Position numbers and translations under genes: made by a program
Source of the DNA: JAKFEE01 sp036675815
GTDB lineage: Bacteria; Pseudomonadota; Alphaproteobacteria; Rhodospirillales; Magnetospirillaceae
DNA: 30,379 nt
Reading direction: 5' to 3'
Assembly: GCA_036675815.1 (NCBI GenBank)
Contig: JAKFEE010000056.1
Coordinates: 1 to 30,379 of the forward strand
In this document: piece by piece, positions 7,738 to 16,503 of the stretch
Numbering within the stretch: the first letter of the stretch is position 1
Layout of the letters: every line of letters starts with the position of its first letter
Notes under the pieces: generated by a model
The model's input: only the letters and a program-made list of their open reading frames with translations
Told to the model about the DNA's origin: nothing
Database searches by the model: none

Positions 7738-7995
7738 CCACAGAGACACAGAGACAGCACAGAGAAGGTCCATGGCCGTCAGGCCCGCGAAAGCGGGAAT
7801 CCATTCCGCCGGCGGCACGACCTGCGGTGCACTGACCGGCATCTCACCACGATTTCGATGCTGAAGCGCAGGCGGAATGGACCCCCGCTTCCGCGGGGGT
7901 GACGGAGAATGGGATTCCTTCACACGCTCGTTCGCGGGAGTGACGCTTCTCTCCTTCTCTGTGCCCCCTCTGTGTCTCTGTGCCTCTGTGGTTAA
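7737..7995. repeat. Family A inverted-repeat element, copy A2, containing B3
   Basis: The left arm starts with the last base of the kdsA stop (ACCACAGAGACACAGAGACA) and the right arm ends at 7995 (TGTGCCTCTGTGGTTAA). A family B copy fills 7778-7944. The remaining bases to the eno start (7996-8081) are unique sequence holding the eno Shine-Dalgarno. Confidence 0.85.
7778..7944. repeat. Family B repeat, copy B3
   Basis: Arm CCCGCGAAAGCGGGAATCCA, a core of about 65 bp with the same order as the window-end copies (ACGATTTCGATGCTGAAGCG), then ACCCCCGCTTCCGCGGGGGT and the third arm ending GCGGGAGTGAC. It is inserted inside A2. Confidence 0.88.
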
Positions 7996-8081
7996 GGCCC
8001 CGTCGCCCCTAGCCGCTTGCGCAACTCCCGCTCACCGGCTATGTCTGCGCCATCAATTTCAGCCGTCTGGGAAGGGGTCAC

Positions 8082-9362
<1,281 letters not shown>

Positions 9363-9384
9363 GGCGCAAGAACCGGGGCCGTCG

Positions 9385-9404
9385 AAGGGATCCGCCGGTC
9401 CCTT
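9385..9404 (+). terminator. Weak hairpin after eno
   Basis: AAGGGA (9385-9390) and TCCCTT (9399-9404) can pair over an 8-nt loop about 20 bp past the eno stop. No T tract follows, so this is a weak candidate. Confidence 0.3.
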
Positions 9405-9453
9405 GGGCTCATCACCGATTAGCGGGAAGGCGTTCCAGACACCTTCCACCAGC

Positions 9454-9565
9454 GTCATTCCCGCGAAAGCGGGAAGCCACTCCTGAGGCGTGCGGCAATA
9501 TGACCGGGTGCCGCCGCGATGGCCAAGAGGCCTCCGGATTGGGCTCCCGCTTTCGCGGGAGTGAC
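9454..9565. repeat. Family B repeat, copy B4
   Basis: GTCATTCCCGCGAAAGCGGG at one end and CTCCCGCTTTCGCGGGAGTG at the other bracket a core unlike the other copies. It lies in the 350-bp eno-ftsB spacer. The rest of that spacer (9405-9453 and 9566-9675) shows no gene. Confidence 0.85.
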
Positions 9566-9675
9566 GGCGATTCGACTGGCGAGGCGGCGCCCGACAGGAC
9601 CGCCGAGGCGTCGGCGGCCCCTGAGGCATTTCTGCAACAGATCGCAATCCATCTGCGGCCGGGGCCTCCGACGTG

Positions 9676-9705
9676 TTGACGCCCGGAATCGGCGTGTGAT
9701 TCTAT
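9676..9705 (+). promoter_or_regulatory. Possible ftsB promoter
   Basis: TTGACG (9676-9681) and TTCTAT (9700-9705) are 18 bp apart, just before the ftsB start at 9713. The -35 is good and the -10 is poor, and the predicted transcript would be nearly leaderless. Confidence 0.35.
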
Positions 9706-9712
9706 CCAAGGC

Positions 9713-10033
9713 ATGACGCTCCTCGTCGACATCCGCCGTCATGCCAGGGGGCTGATCGGCCCGCTCCTCGGCGCCTGCGCCGCCGCCTATTTCGCCTACC
9801 ATACGGTACAAGGCGATCGCGGCCTGCTCGCCTGGTGGCGCCTACGCCACGAGATCGGCGAGGCCGAACAGACGCTGGCGCGCCTCGAGGGACAGCGCGA
9901 AGTCATGGAGCGCCGCGCCATGCTGCTGCGTCCCGATAGCCTCGACCCCGACATGCTGGAAGAGCGCACCCGTGCCATGCTGGGCCTTGGCCGCGAGGAC
10001 GAGGCGCTGATCCTGCTCCCCGATCGCCCGTGA
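9713..10033 (+). CDS. ftsB: FtsB/DivIC-like septum formation initiator
   Basis: Small bitopic membrane protein of 106 aa with one helix (residues about 14-30) and then a coiled coil rich in Glu, Arg and Leu (about 42-72), followed by a short domain with LDPDMLEERTRAMLGLG. This matches the alphaproteobacterial FtsB-like family that sits between eno and the pdh genes and takes part in the divisome FtsQLB complex. It is divergent from E. coli FtsB, so the symbol is by family and position. ATG 9713 is the first start in frame. Confidence 0.82.
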   Translation: MTLLVDIRRHARGLIGPLLGACAAAYFAYHTVQGDRGLLAWWRLRHEIGEAEQTLARLEGQREVMERRAMLLRPDSLDPDMLEERTRAMLGLGREDEALILLPDRP

Positions 10034-10035
10034 TG

Positions 10036-10055
10036 GCCACCACCGCTTCGGTGGC
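10036..10055 (+). terminator. Hairpin after ftsB
   Basis: GCCACC (10036-10041) can pair with GGTGGC (10050-10055), or alternatively CCACCG with CGGTGG over a 3-nt loop. There is no T tract. The remaining pdhA upstream region (10056-10309) is lower in GC around 10185-10250 (AATTTAGTTAAGCGGCAACT) and probably holds the pdh promoter, but I see no convincing -35/-10 pair. Confidence 0.4.
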
Positions 10056-10309
10056 TGACCGTTTCATTCTTGATCCGACCCGCCGGCGCGCCCGTCACGC
10101 GGCTGTACTTTGCGCGGCGCGCCCCCATCTGTGGTGCGGGCCGGCGCCGGTGGCGCAAGGAACCTGCGCGGCAGCGTCGTTAACCGCAATTTAGTTAAGC
10201 GGCAACTTCCCTTTTGGAAACAATGCGTTACGCCGCCGTTTGGGTTGCATTGATGCGCAAATGGCGCTAGCGAGTATGGTCGGGCGTATACAGCATCTCG
10301 GGAGGGGCA

Positions 10310-11320
10310 ATGGCCACGCAAAAACGGAAAGCCCGCGGCAGTGCCGTCGAGGCGCTATTCACCAGGGACGACCAGATCGGCTTCTACCGCGACATGCTGC
10401 TGATCCGCCGCTTCGAGGAGAAGGCCGGCCAGCTCTACGGCATGGGGCTGATCCAGGGATTCTGCCACCTCTATATCGGTCAGGAGGCGGTAGTGGTCGG
10501 CCTGCAGGCCCTGGCCGAGCCGGGCGATTCCATCATCACCAGCTACCGCGACCACGGTCACATGCTGGCCTGCGGCATGGAGGCCAAGGGCGTCATGGCC
10601 GAACTGACCGGGCGCAGCGCCGGCTATTCCAAGGGCAAGGGCGGCTCGATGCACATGTTCAGCCGCGACAAGGGCTTCTATGGCGGCCACGGCATCGTCG
10701 GCGCCCAGGTGCCGCTGGGCACTGGCCTGGCCTTCGCCCACAAGTACCGCGACGACGGCGGCATCTGCTTCTGCTATCTCGGTGACGGCGCGCTCAATCA
10801 AGGTCAGGTCTACGAATCGTTCAACATGGCGGCGCTATGGAAGCTGCCGGTCCTCTACATCATCGAGAACAACAAATACGCCATGGGCACCTCGACCGAG
10901 CGCCACGCCGCCTCGCCAGAGCTGTTCCGGCGCGGCGAGGCCTACGGCATCCCCGGCAAGGCGGTGGACGGCATGGACGTGCTGGCGGTACACCGCGAAT
11001 CGCGCGACGCCGTCGCGCATGTGCGCTCGGGGCAGGGGCCGTTCGTCGTCGAGATGAAGACCTACCGCTACCGCGGCCACTCCATGTCCGACCCGGCCAA
11101 GTACCGCTCCAAGGAGGAGGTGGCCAAGATGCGCGAGCAGCACGATCCCATCGATCACTTGAAGGACAAGCTGCTGGCCGACGGTGTGATCGACGAGGCC
11201 GGCCTCAAGGAGATCGACAAGCGGGTCAAGGGGATCGTGACCGAAGCCTCCGACTTCGCCCAGGCGACCCCCGAGCCGGACGCCGCCGAGCTGTGGACCG
11301 ACATTCTGATCGAGGGGTGA
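10310..11320 (+). CDS. pdhA: pyruvate dehydrogenase E1 component, alpha subunit
   Basis: Thiamine-diphosphate-dependent decarboxylase half of the heterotetrameric E1 that oxidises pyruvate to acetyl-CoA; 336 aa, typical. The ThDP/Mg motif runs from GDG (158-160) to NN (187-188), and the active-site loop has YRGHSMSDPAKYR. The region FCHLYIGQEAVVVG near residue 51 is also diagnostic. ATG 10310 follows GGGAGGGG. pdhB starts 4 bp after the stop, so E1a, E1b and E2 form a tight operon. Confidence 0.98.
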   Translation: MATQKRKARGSAVEALFTRDDQIGFYRDMLLIRRFEEKAGQLYGMGLIQGFCHLYIGQEAVVVGLQALAEPGDSIITSYRDHGHMLACGMEAKGVMAELTGRSAGYSKGKGGSMHMFSRDKGFYGGHGIVGAQVPLGTGLAFAHKYRDDGGICFCYLGDGALNQGQVYESFNMAALWKLPVLYIIENNKYAMGTSTERHAASPELFRRGEAYGIPGKAVDGMDVLAVHRESRDAVAHVRSGQGPFVVEMKTYRYRGHSMSDPAKYRSKEEVAKMREQHDPIDHLKDKLLADGVIDEAGLKEIDKRVKGIVTEASDFAQATPEPDAAELWTDILIEG

Positions 11321-11324
11321 GACG

Positions 11325-12710
11325 ATGCCGATCCAAGTGCTGATGCCGGCGCTGTCGCCGACCATGACCGAGGGCACGCTGGCCAAGTGGCTGAAAAACG
11401 AAGGTGACGCCATCAAGAGCGGCGACGTCATCGCCGAGATCGAAACCGACAAGGCCACCATGGAATTCGAGGCGGTCGACGAGGGGCGTCTCGGCAAGAT
11501 CCTGGTGCCGGCCGGCACCGAGGGCGTCGCCGTCCACAGCCCGATCGCCCTGATGCTGGAGGAGGGCGAGGACAGCACCGCCCTGGCCGGCGCCATGGAA
11601 GGGGCGGCGGCCAAGGCGGCGCCGGCGCCTGCCCGGGCCGAGGCGGCGAGTTCGCTGATGCCGGCTCCGGCCGCGCCGAGGGCGGCGCCGAGTGCCGCGC
11701 CCGAAGAGCGGGCCTACACCGGGCCGCTGGTCAAGAAGACGGTGCGTGAAGCCCTGCGCGACGCCATGGCCGTCGAGATGCGCGCCGATGCCGACGTGCT
11801 GCTGATGGGCGAGGAGGTCGGCCAGTACCAGGGCGCCTACAAGGTCAGCCAGGGCCTGCTCGACGAGTTCGGGCCGAAGCGTGTCATCGACACGCCGATC
11901 ACCGAATACGGCTTCACCGGCCTCGGCGTCGGCGCCGCCTTCGCCGGGCTGAAGCCGATCGTCGAGTTCATGACCTTCAATTTCTCGATGCAGGCCATCG
12001 ACCACATCATCAACTCGGCGGCCAAGACCCTGTACATGTCGGGCGGGCAGGTGCCGTGCCCGATCGTGTTCCGCGGGCCCAACGGCGCCGCCTCGCGCGT
12101 CGGTGCCCAACACAGCCAGGATTTCGCCAGCTGGTATGCGCATTGCCCCGGCATCAAGGTGGTGGCGCCCTATTCCGCGGCCGACGCCTACGGCCTGCTG
12201 CGCGCGGCCATCAAGGACCCCAACCCGGTGGTGGTGCTGGAAAACGAGCTGCTCTACGGCCAGAGCTTCGAGATGCCCGCCGATCCCGACTACATCATCC
12301 CCATCGGCAAGGCCAAGACCGAACGCCCCGGCAGCCATGTCACCATCACCGCCTATGCGCGCATGGTGCATGTGGCGCTGCAAGCGGCCGAGCGGCTGGC
12401 CGGCGAGGGCATCGAGGCGGAAGTCATCAATCTGCGCTCGCTGCGGCCGCTCGATGTCGAGACCGTCGTCGCCTCGGTCAAGAAGACCAACCGCTTGGTC
12501 AATGTCGAGGAGGGCTGGCCCTATGCCGGCATCGGCGCCGAGATGGCGGCGCTGATGATGGAACACGCCTTCGATTGGCTGGACGCGCCGGTGCTGCGCG
12601 TCACCGGCAAGGACGTGCCGATGCCCTATGCCGCCAATCTCGAACGCCTGGCCCTGCCGCAGCCCGACGACGTCGTCGCGGCGGCCAAATCGGTCTGCTA
12701 CAGGAGCTGA
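11325..12710 (+). CDS. pdhB: pyruvate dehydrogenase E1 component, beta subunit with N-terminal lipoyl domain
   Basis: E1-beta of 461 aa. Residues 1-80 form a lipoyl domain with the modified lysine at Lys43 in ETDKATMEF. A linker rich in Ala and Pro (about 85-130) follows, then the transketolase-type domain from about residue 135 (KKTVREALRDAMA, LMGEEVGQYQGAYK) and the C-terminal domain ending near VPMPYAANLE. The lipoylated E1b is a feature of alphaproteobacteria. Its lipoyl domain is very similar to that of the next gene's E2. GAGGGG at the end of pdhA serves as Shine-Dalgarno. Confidence 0.98.
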   Translation: MPIQVLMPALSPTMTEGTLAKWLKNEGDAIKSGDVIAEIETDKATMEFEAVDEGRLGKILVPAGTEGVAVHSPIALMLEEGEDSTALAGAMEGAAAKAAPAPARAEAASSLMPAPAAPRAAPSAAPEERAYTGPLVKKTVREALRDAMAVEMRADADVLLMGEEVGQYQGAYKVSQGLLDEFGPKRVIDTPITEYGFTGLGVGAAFAGLKPIVEFMTFNFSMQAIDHIINSAAKTLYMSGGQVPCPIVFRGPNGAASRVGAQHSQDFASWYAHCPGIKVVAPYSAADAYGLLRAAIKDPNPVVVLENELLYGQSFEMPADPDYIIPIGKAKTERPGSHVTITAYARMVHVALQAAERLAGEGIEAEVINLRSLRPLDVETVVASVKKTNRLVNVEEGWPYAGIGAEMAALMMEHAFDWLDAPVLRVTGKDVPMPYAANLERLALPQPDDVVAAAKSVCYRS

Positions 12711-12714
12711 GGCC

Positions 12715-14025
12715 ATGCCCATCGAAATTCTCATGCCCGCCCTGTCGCCGACCATGGCCGAGGGCAAGCTGGCGAAGTGGCTGAAGAAGGAGGGCGACGC
12801 CGTCAAGTCGGGCGACGTCATCGCCGAGATCGAGACCGACAAGGCGACGATGGAGTTCGAGGCGGTGGACGAGGGCACCCTCGGCAAGATCCTGGTGGCG
12901 GACGGCACCGAAGGGGTGAAGATCAATCAACCCATCGCCGTGCTGCTGGAAGAGGGCGAGGACGCCTCGGCGCTGGAAGCGGTGCGCCCCTCCCGGCCCG
13001 CACCGCCGCCCGCAGCCCAGCCCGCCGCACCGCAGCCGTCACCCTCCGTCACCCCCGCGAAAGCGGGGGTCCATTCCGAAAGCGGTTTCGCGGAAGCACG
13101 GACTGGGTTCCCGCTTTCGCGGGAACGACGGGAAAGCGCCGGCAACGACCGCATCTTCGCCAGCCCGCTGGCCCGGCGCATCGCCAAGGACAAGGGCATC
13201 GACCTCGCCGCGGTCAAGGGCTCCGGCCCGCACGGGCGCATCGTCAAGGCCGACGTCGAGGGCGCCCCGGCCGCCGCCAAGGCCGAGGCGGCGCCCGCCG
13301 CCGTGCCGGCACCGGCGGCCCGGCCCGTGCCCGAGATCGGCCCGCGCTATACCGAGGTGCCGAACTCGACCATGCGCAAGACCATCGCCCGGCGCCTGAC
13401 CGAGGCCAAGGCGACCATCCCGCACTTCTACCTGACCATCGACTGCAACATCGACGCGCTGTTGAAGATGCGCGCCGATCTCAATGCCAAGTCCGACGCC
13501 TACAAGCTGTCGGTCAACGACTTCGTGGTGCGCGCGGTGGCCCTCGCGCTCCGCCAGGTGCCGGCGGCCAACGCCTCGTGGACCGAGGCCGCCATCCGTA
13601 TGTACGAGGAGGTCGACGTCTCGGTGGCGGTGGCGACGCCGGGCGGCCTGATCACGCCGATCGTCAAATCGGCCGATCACAAGGGCTTGGCCGCCATTTC
13701 CAACGAGATGAAGGAATTGGCCAAGCGGGCGCGCGACGGCAAGCTCAAACCCGAGGAATACCAGGGCGGCGGCTTCTCCGTGTCCAACCTCGGCATGTAC
13801 GGCATCCGCGACTTCGCCGCCATCATCAACCCGCCGCAGGGCTGCATCCTGGCGGTCGGCGCCGGCGAGCAGCGGCCGATCGTCAAGGATGGTGCCCTGG
13901 CGGTGGCGACGATGATGACCTGCACGCTGTCGGTCGACCACCGCGTCGTCGACGGCGCCGTCGGCGCCGAGTTCCTGGCGGCGTTCAAGAAGCTGGTCGA
14001 GGACCCGCTGACGATGCTGCTGTAG
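12715..14025 (+). CDS. pdhC: dihydrolipoyl acetyltransferase (E2) with repeat-derived linker segment
   Basis: E2 core enzyme that transfers acetyl groups to CoA; 436 aa. Order: lipoyl domain 1-80 (Lys43 in ETDKATMEF), Ala/Pro linker, peripheral-subunit-binding domain about 146-182 (FASPLARRIAKDKGIDL), a second Ala-rich linker, and the catalytic domain with DHRVVDG (His409, Asp413). Codons 112-139 are a family B repeat (13048-13129) read in frame as VTPAKAGVHSESGF and so on. It replaces neutral linker with charged sequence and leaves all domains intact. ATG 12715 starts exactly at the lipoyl domain, 4 bp after pdhB. The open frame continues upstream to 12628 but overlaps pdhB. Confidence 0.97.
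   Translation: MPIEILMPALSPTMAEGKLAKWLKKEGDAVKSGDVIAEIETDKATMEFEAVDEGTLGKILVADGTEGVKINQPIAVLLEEGEDASALEAVRPSRPAPPPAAQPAAPQPSPSVTPAKAGVHSESGFAEARTGFPLSRERRESAGNDRIFASPLARRIAKDKGIDLAAVKGSGPHGRIVKADVEGAPAAAKAEAAPAAVPAPAARPVPEIGPRYTEVPNSTMRKTIARRLTEAKATIPHFYLTIDCNIDALLKMRADLNAKSDAYKLSVNDFVVRAVALALRQVPAANASWTEAAIRMYEEVDVSVAVATPGGLITPIVKSADHKGLAAISNEMKELAKRARDGKLKPEEYQGGGFSVSNLGMYGIRDFAAIINPPQGCILAVGAGEQRPIVKDGALAVATMMTCTLSVDHRVVDGAVGAEFLAAFKKLVEDPLTMLL
13048..13129 (+). repeat. Family B repeat inserted in frame within pdhC (copy B5)
   Basis: GTCACCCCCGCGAAAGCGGG at the left and TTCCCGCTTTCGCGGGAACG at the right are the same arms seen in intergenic copies, with a shortened core. The first base is also the first base of codon 112. 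No stop occurs in the reading frame across the element, and coding resumes into the subunit-binding domain. Confidence 0.93.
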
Positions 14026-14032
14026 TTTTAAG

Positions 14033-14153
14033 TTAACCACAGGAGGCACGGAGGCACAGAGAAAGCAAGCACAGAGAAGCTGTTCCTGCGCGCTTCGCGC
14101 GCGATATCTTCTCTCTCTGTGTCCCCTCTGTGCCTCTGTGTCTCTGTGGTTAA
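14033..14153. repeat. Family A inverted-repeat element, copy A3
   Basis: The left arm TTAACCACAGGAGGCACGGA is opposed by the right arm CTGTGCCTCTGTGTCTCTGT ending GGTTAA at 14153. The centre is a small palindrome (GCGCGCTTCGCGCGC, about 14088-14102). It fills the pdhC-lpdA spacer; the lpdA Shine-Dalgarno AAAGGAGA follows directly. Confidence 0.88.
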
Positions 14154-14164
14154 AGGAGACGAGA

Positions 14165-15568
14165 ATGGCCGATCAGAATAATTTCGACATCGTCGTCATC
14201 GGCGCCGGCCCCGGTGGCTATGTCGCCGCCATCCGCGCCGCGCAGCTTGGCCTCAAGGTCGCGGTGGTCGAGCGCGAGCATTTGGGCGGCATCTGCCTCA
14301 ACTGGGGCTGCATCCCGACCAAGGCGCTGCTGCGTTCGGCCGACATCTACCGCAACATGAAGCACGCCGATGCCTACGGCTTGTCGGCCGGCAATGTCTC
14401 CTTCGACCTGGCCAAGGTGGTCAAGCGCTCGCGCGCCGTTTCGGCGCAGTTGGCGGCCGGGGTCAAGCACCTCTTGAAGAAGAACAAGGTCACCGTGTTC
14501 GACGGCCACGGCCGGCTCGCCGGCAAGGGCAAGGTCCATGTCGACAAGGACGGCAAGGCGGTCGCCGATCTGTCGGCCAAGCACGTCATCCTGGCCACCG
14601 GCGCGCGGGCGCGGGTGCTGCCGGGGCTCGAGCCCGACGGTAAGCTGATCTGGACCTACAAGGAGGCGCTGGTCGCCGACACCATGCCCAAGTCGCTGCT
14701 GGTGGTCGGCTCGGGCGCCATCGGCATCGAGTTCGCCAGCTTCTTCAACGCCTTCGGCGCCGAAGTGACGGTGGTCGAGGTGATGGAGCGCATCCTGCCG
14801 GTTGAGGACGAGGAGATCTCGGGCATCGCCCGCAAGAGCTTCGAGAAGCAGGGCATGAAGGTCTTCACCGGTGCCACGGTGAAGGCGCTGGAGAAGGTGG
14901 GCAACGGGGTCACCGCCGTCATCGAGGCGGGGGGCAAGACTACCCAGGCCAGCTTCGATCGCGTCATCCTCGCCGTGGGCATCACCGCCAATCTCGAGAA
15001 TCTCGGCCTCGACGGCACCGGCGTGAAGGTCGAGCGCGGCCGCATCGTCGTCGACGAATGGCTGCAGACCGGCGAGCCCGGCGTCTATGCCATCGGCGAC
15101 ATCGTCGGTGCCCCGTGGCTGGCGCACAAGGCCAGCCACGAGGCCATCATCTGCGTCGAGAAGATCGCCGGCGTTCCCGGCGTCCATCCGCTCGACATCT
15201 GGAAAATCCCCGGCTGCACCTATTGCCACCCCCAGGTCGCCAGCATCGGCTATACCGAGAAGCGGGCGCGCGAACAGGGCCACGAGGTCAAGGTCGGCCG
15301 CTTCCCCTTCGTCGGCAACGGCAAGGCGATTGCCTTGGGCGAGACCGAGGGCCTGGTCAAGACGGTGTTCGACGCCAAGACCGGCGAATTGCTCGGCGCC
15401 CATATGATCGGCGCGGAAGTGACCGAATTGATCCAGGGCTACGGCATCGCCAAGACCCTGGAGACCACCGAGGCCGAGCTGATGCACGCGGTGTTCCCGC
15501 ATCCGACTTTGTCCGAGATGATGCACGAGAGCGTGCTTGACGCCTATGGCCGGGCCATACACTTTTGA
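14165..15568 (+). CDS. lpdA: dihydrolipoyl dehydrogenase (E3)
   Basis: FAD enzyme that reoxidises dihydrolipoyl groups of the pyruvate dehydrogenase complex with NAD+; 467 aa. The FAD motif GAGPGGYVAAIRAAQLG is near residue 13, the redox disulfide is Cys44/Cys49 in GGICLNWGCIPTK, the NAD motif is VVGSGAIGIEFASFF, and the C-terminal pair is His446/Glu451 in HPTLSE. ATG 14165 has AAAGGAGACG upstream. Its place after pdhC makes it the PDH-dedicated E3. A perfect 17-bp palindrome overlaps the final base of its stop codon. Confidence 0.98.
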   Translation: MADQNNFDIVVIGAGPGGYVAAIRAAQLGLKVAVVEREHLGGICLNWGCIPTKALLRSADIYRNMKHADAYGLSAGNVSFDLAKVVKRSRAVSAQLAAGVKHLLKKNKVTVFDGHGRLAGKGKVHVDKDGKAVADLSAKHVILATGARARVLPGLEPDGKLIWTYKEALVADTMPKSLLVVGSGAIGIEFASFFNAFGAEVTVVEVMERILPVEDEEISGIARKSFEKQGMKVFTGATVKALEKVGNGVTAVIEAGGKTTQASFDRVILAVGITANLENLGLDGTGVKVERGRIVVDEWLQTGEPGVYAIGDIVGAPWLAHKASHEAIICVEKIAGVPGVHPLDIWKIPGCTYCHPQVASIGYTEKRAREQGHEVKVGRFPFVGNGKAIALGETEGLVKTVFDAKTGELLGAHMIGAEVTELIQGYGIAKTLETTEAELMHAVFPHPTLSEMMHESVLDAYGRAIHF

Positions 15569-15584
15569 GTACCGTATCGGTACT
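15568..15584. promoter_or_regulatory. Perfect 17-bp palindrome after lpdA
   Basis: AGTACCGTATCGGTACT is symmetric about its central A, with 7-bp or longer half-sites. It begins on the last base of the lpdA stop and lies 20 bp before the next gene's ATG. It may be an operator for the pentapeptide cassette or a short hairpin; no T tract follows. Confidence 0.5.
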
Positions 15585-15603
15585 GCGCCGGTCCTGGGGG
15601 GAC

Positions 15604-16059
15604 ATGCCGGGTTCTTACGCCGACTGGGTGGCGTTCAGCGAGATCGCCCGGAACCTGGGATTGTTGGCGGCCGCCGTGCTGGGCGTTGGCATCGGCGCCT
15701 GGCGAACCTATGCCGCCAACAAGCAGGCGCGCGCCGCTGAGGTTCAAGCGCGCCTCGCCCGCCGCGACCATATTACCGAATTGTTCGTCCGCGCGGTCGA
15801 TCAATTGGGCAACGACAAGCTGGAGGTGCGGTTCGGCGCGATCTATGCCTTGAAACAGATCATGCGCGAGGACGAATATCGCGAGTGGGCGACGCCGATC
15901 CTGGAGACCTTGACCGCATATGTGAGGGAAAAGACCTCGGCGGCTGATGACAGTGATCCTCCGGCGGACGTTGCGGCGGTCATTGAAATGTTGCGGATGC
16001 AGATACAGGTGAACGTACAGTCGGAGACCGGCAATGGCGAACCCCGCGAAACACAGTGA
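15604..16059 (+). CDS. membrane-anchored protein resembling the N-terminal half of pentapeptide-repeat proteins
   Basis: Protein of 151 aa with one membrane helix (residues about 15-33), then a basic helix and a soluble part with RDHITELFVRAVDQLG, KLEVRFGAIYALKQIM and ETLTAYVREK. This series resembles the part that precedes the pentapeptide repeats in a widespread family (ITERF-AIEQLG, LEVRLGGIYALERIA, LTAYVRE); the comparison is from memory. Here the frame stops before any repeats, and the repeats are in the next, overlapping gene. ATG 15604 follows GGGGGGAC; a TTG at 15565 would also be open. Function unknown. Confidence 0.75.
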   Translation: MPGSYADWVAFSEIARNLGLLAAAVLGVGIGAWRTYAANKQARAAEVQARLARRDHITELFVRAVDQLGNDKLEVRFGAIYALKQIMREDEYREWATPILETLTAYVREKTSAADDSDPPADVAAVIEMLRMQIQVNVQSETGNGEPRETQ

Positions 16060-16318
16060 CGCCAATGAGTTTCGCGTCAATCTGCAAGGCGCGAACATTC
16101 GCCGCACCAGCCTGCGCAACGCGAGTTTGCGCGGGGCCGATTTGTCGCGCGCCAACATGACGTTTGTCGACCTGCGCGGTGCGGATCTGGCGGGCGCCAA
16201 CCTGAAGGGGACCATCCTGATCGGCGCGGACTTGCGCGGTGTGCGGAACTTGACCCGCACCCAGTTGGCCGAGGCGATCGTGGACGTCACCACCCTCCTG
16301 CCGGAGCGCCTGGGATGA
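16034..16318 (+). CDS. short pentapeptide-repeat protein
   Basis: Protein of 94 aa. Residues about 13-74 are A(D/N)Lxx-type pentapeptide repeats (LQGAN, LRNAS, LRGAD, LSRAN, LRGAD, LAGAN, LIGAD), which form a right-handed beta helix. The C-terminal tail LTRTQLAEAIVDVTTLLPE matches the usual end of such proteins (LTxxQL...TxLP). It overlaps the preceding gene by 26 bp in a +1-shifted frame, so together they could be one family protein split by a frameshift or a natural two-gene version. Function unknown. Confidence 0.8.
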   Translation: MANPAKHSDANEFRVNLQGANIRRTSLRNASLRGADLSRANMTFVDLRGADLAGANLKGTILIGADLRGVRNLTRTQLAEAIVDVTTLLPERLG

Positions 16319-16324
16319 TTCCTC

Positions 16325-16486
16325 ATGAGTGAAGGACCCGACAGTTTCATTCATGCCTATTTCCGCCGCATCGAAGGAATGCTGCGCGAGTTGAAGGACG
16401 CTTCGGGCGAGATCAAGCTTCGCCTGGCGAATCTGGAACTGGCCGTCGCCTCGATGCGTCGCGGGCGCCTCGGCGTCGTCGAATAG
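16325..16486 (+). CDS. small helical protein, 53 aa
   Basis: Begins MSEGPDSFIHAYFRRIEGML and continues as an amphipathic helix with heptad-like Leu/Ile spacing (ELKDASGEIKLRLANLELAV), ending RRGRLGVVE. It starts 6 bp after the pentapeptide gene and ends 17 bp before lipA, so it completes a compact three-gene cassette. Short coiled-coil proteins of this type occur beside many unrelated genes; I do not recognise a family. Support is the spacing, the clean start and stop and the codon use. Confidence 0.6.
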   Translation: MSEGPDSFIHAYFRRIEGMLRELKDASGEIKLRLANLELAVASMRRGRLGVVE

Positions 16487-16503
16487 GGGCGGGTCACAAG
16501 AAA

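Noticed and set aside
6600..7995. Possible CRISPR array, from the recurring short palindromic units
   Set aside because: Units are not regularly spaced, have no spacers of constant size, occur in both orientations and no cas gene is present.
9566..9675. Coding sequence in the eno-ftsB spacer
   Set aside because: A short frame ending before ftsB is open, but it has no start with a Shine-Dalgarno and no recognisable sequence.
10185..10309. A regulator site upstream of pdhA (for example around TTGCATTGATGCGCAA)
   Set aside because: The dyad is imperfect and I know of no matching regulator consensus; it is not strong enough to list as a feature.
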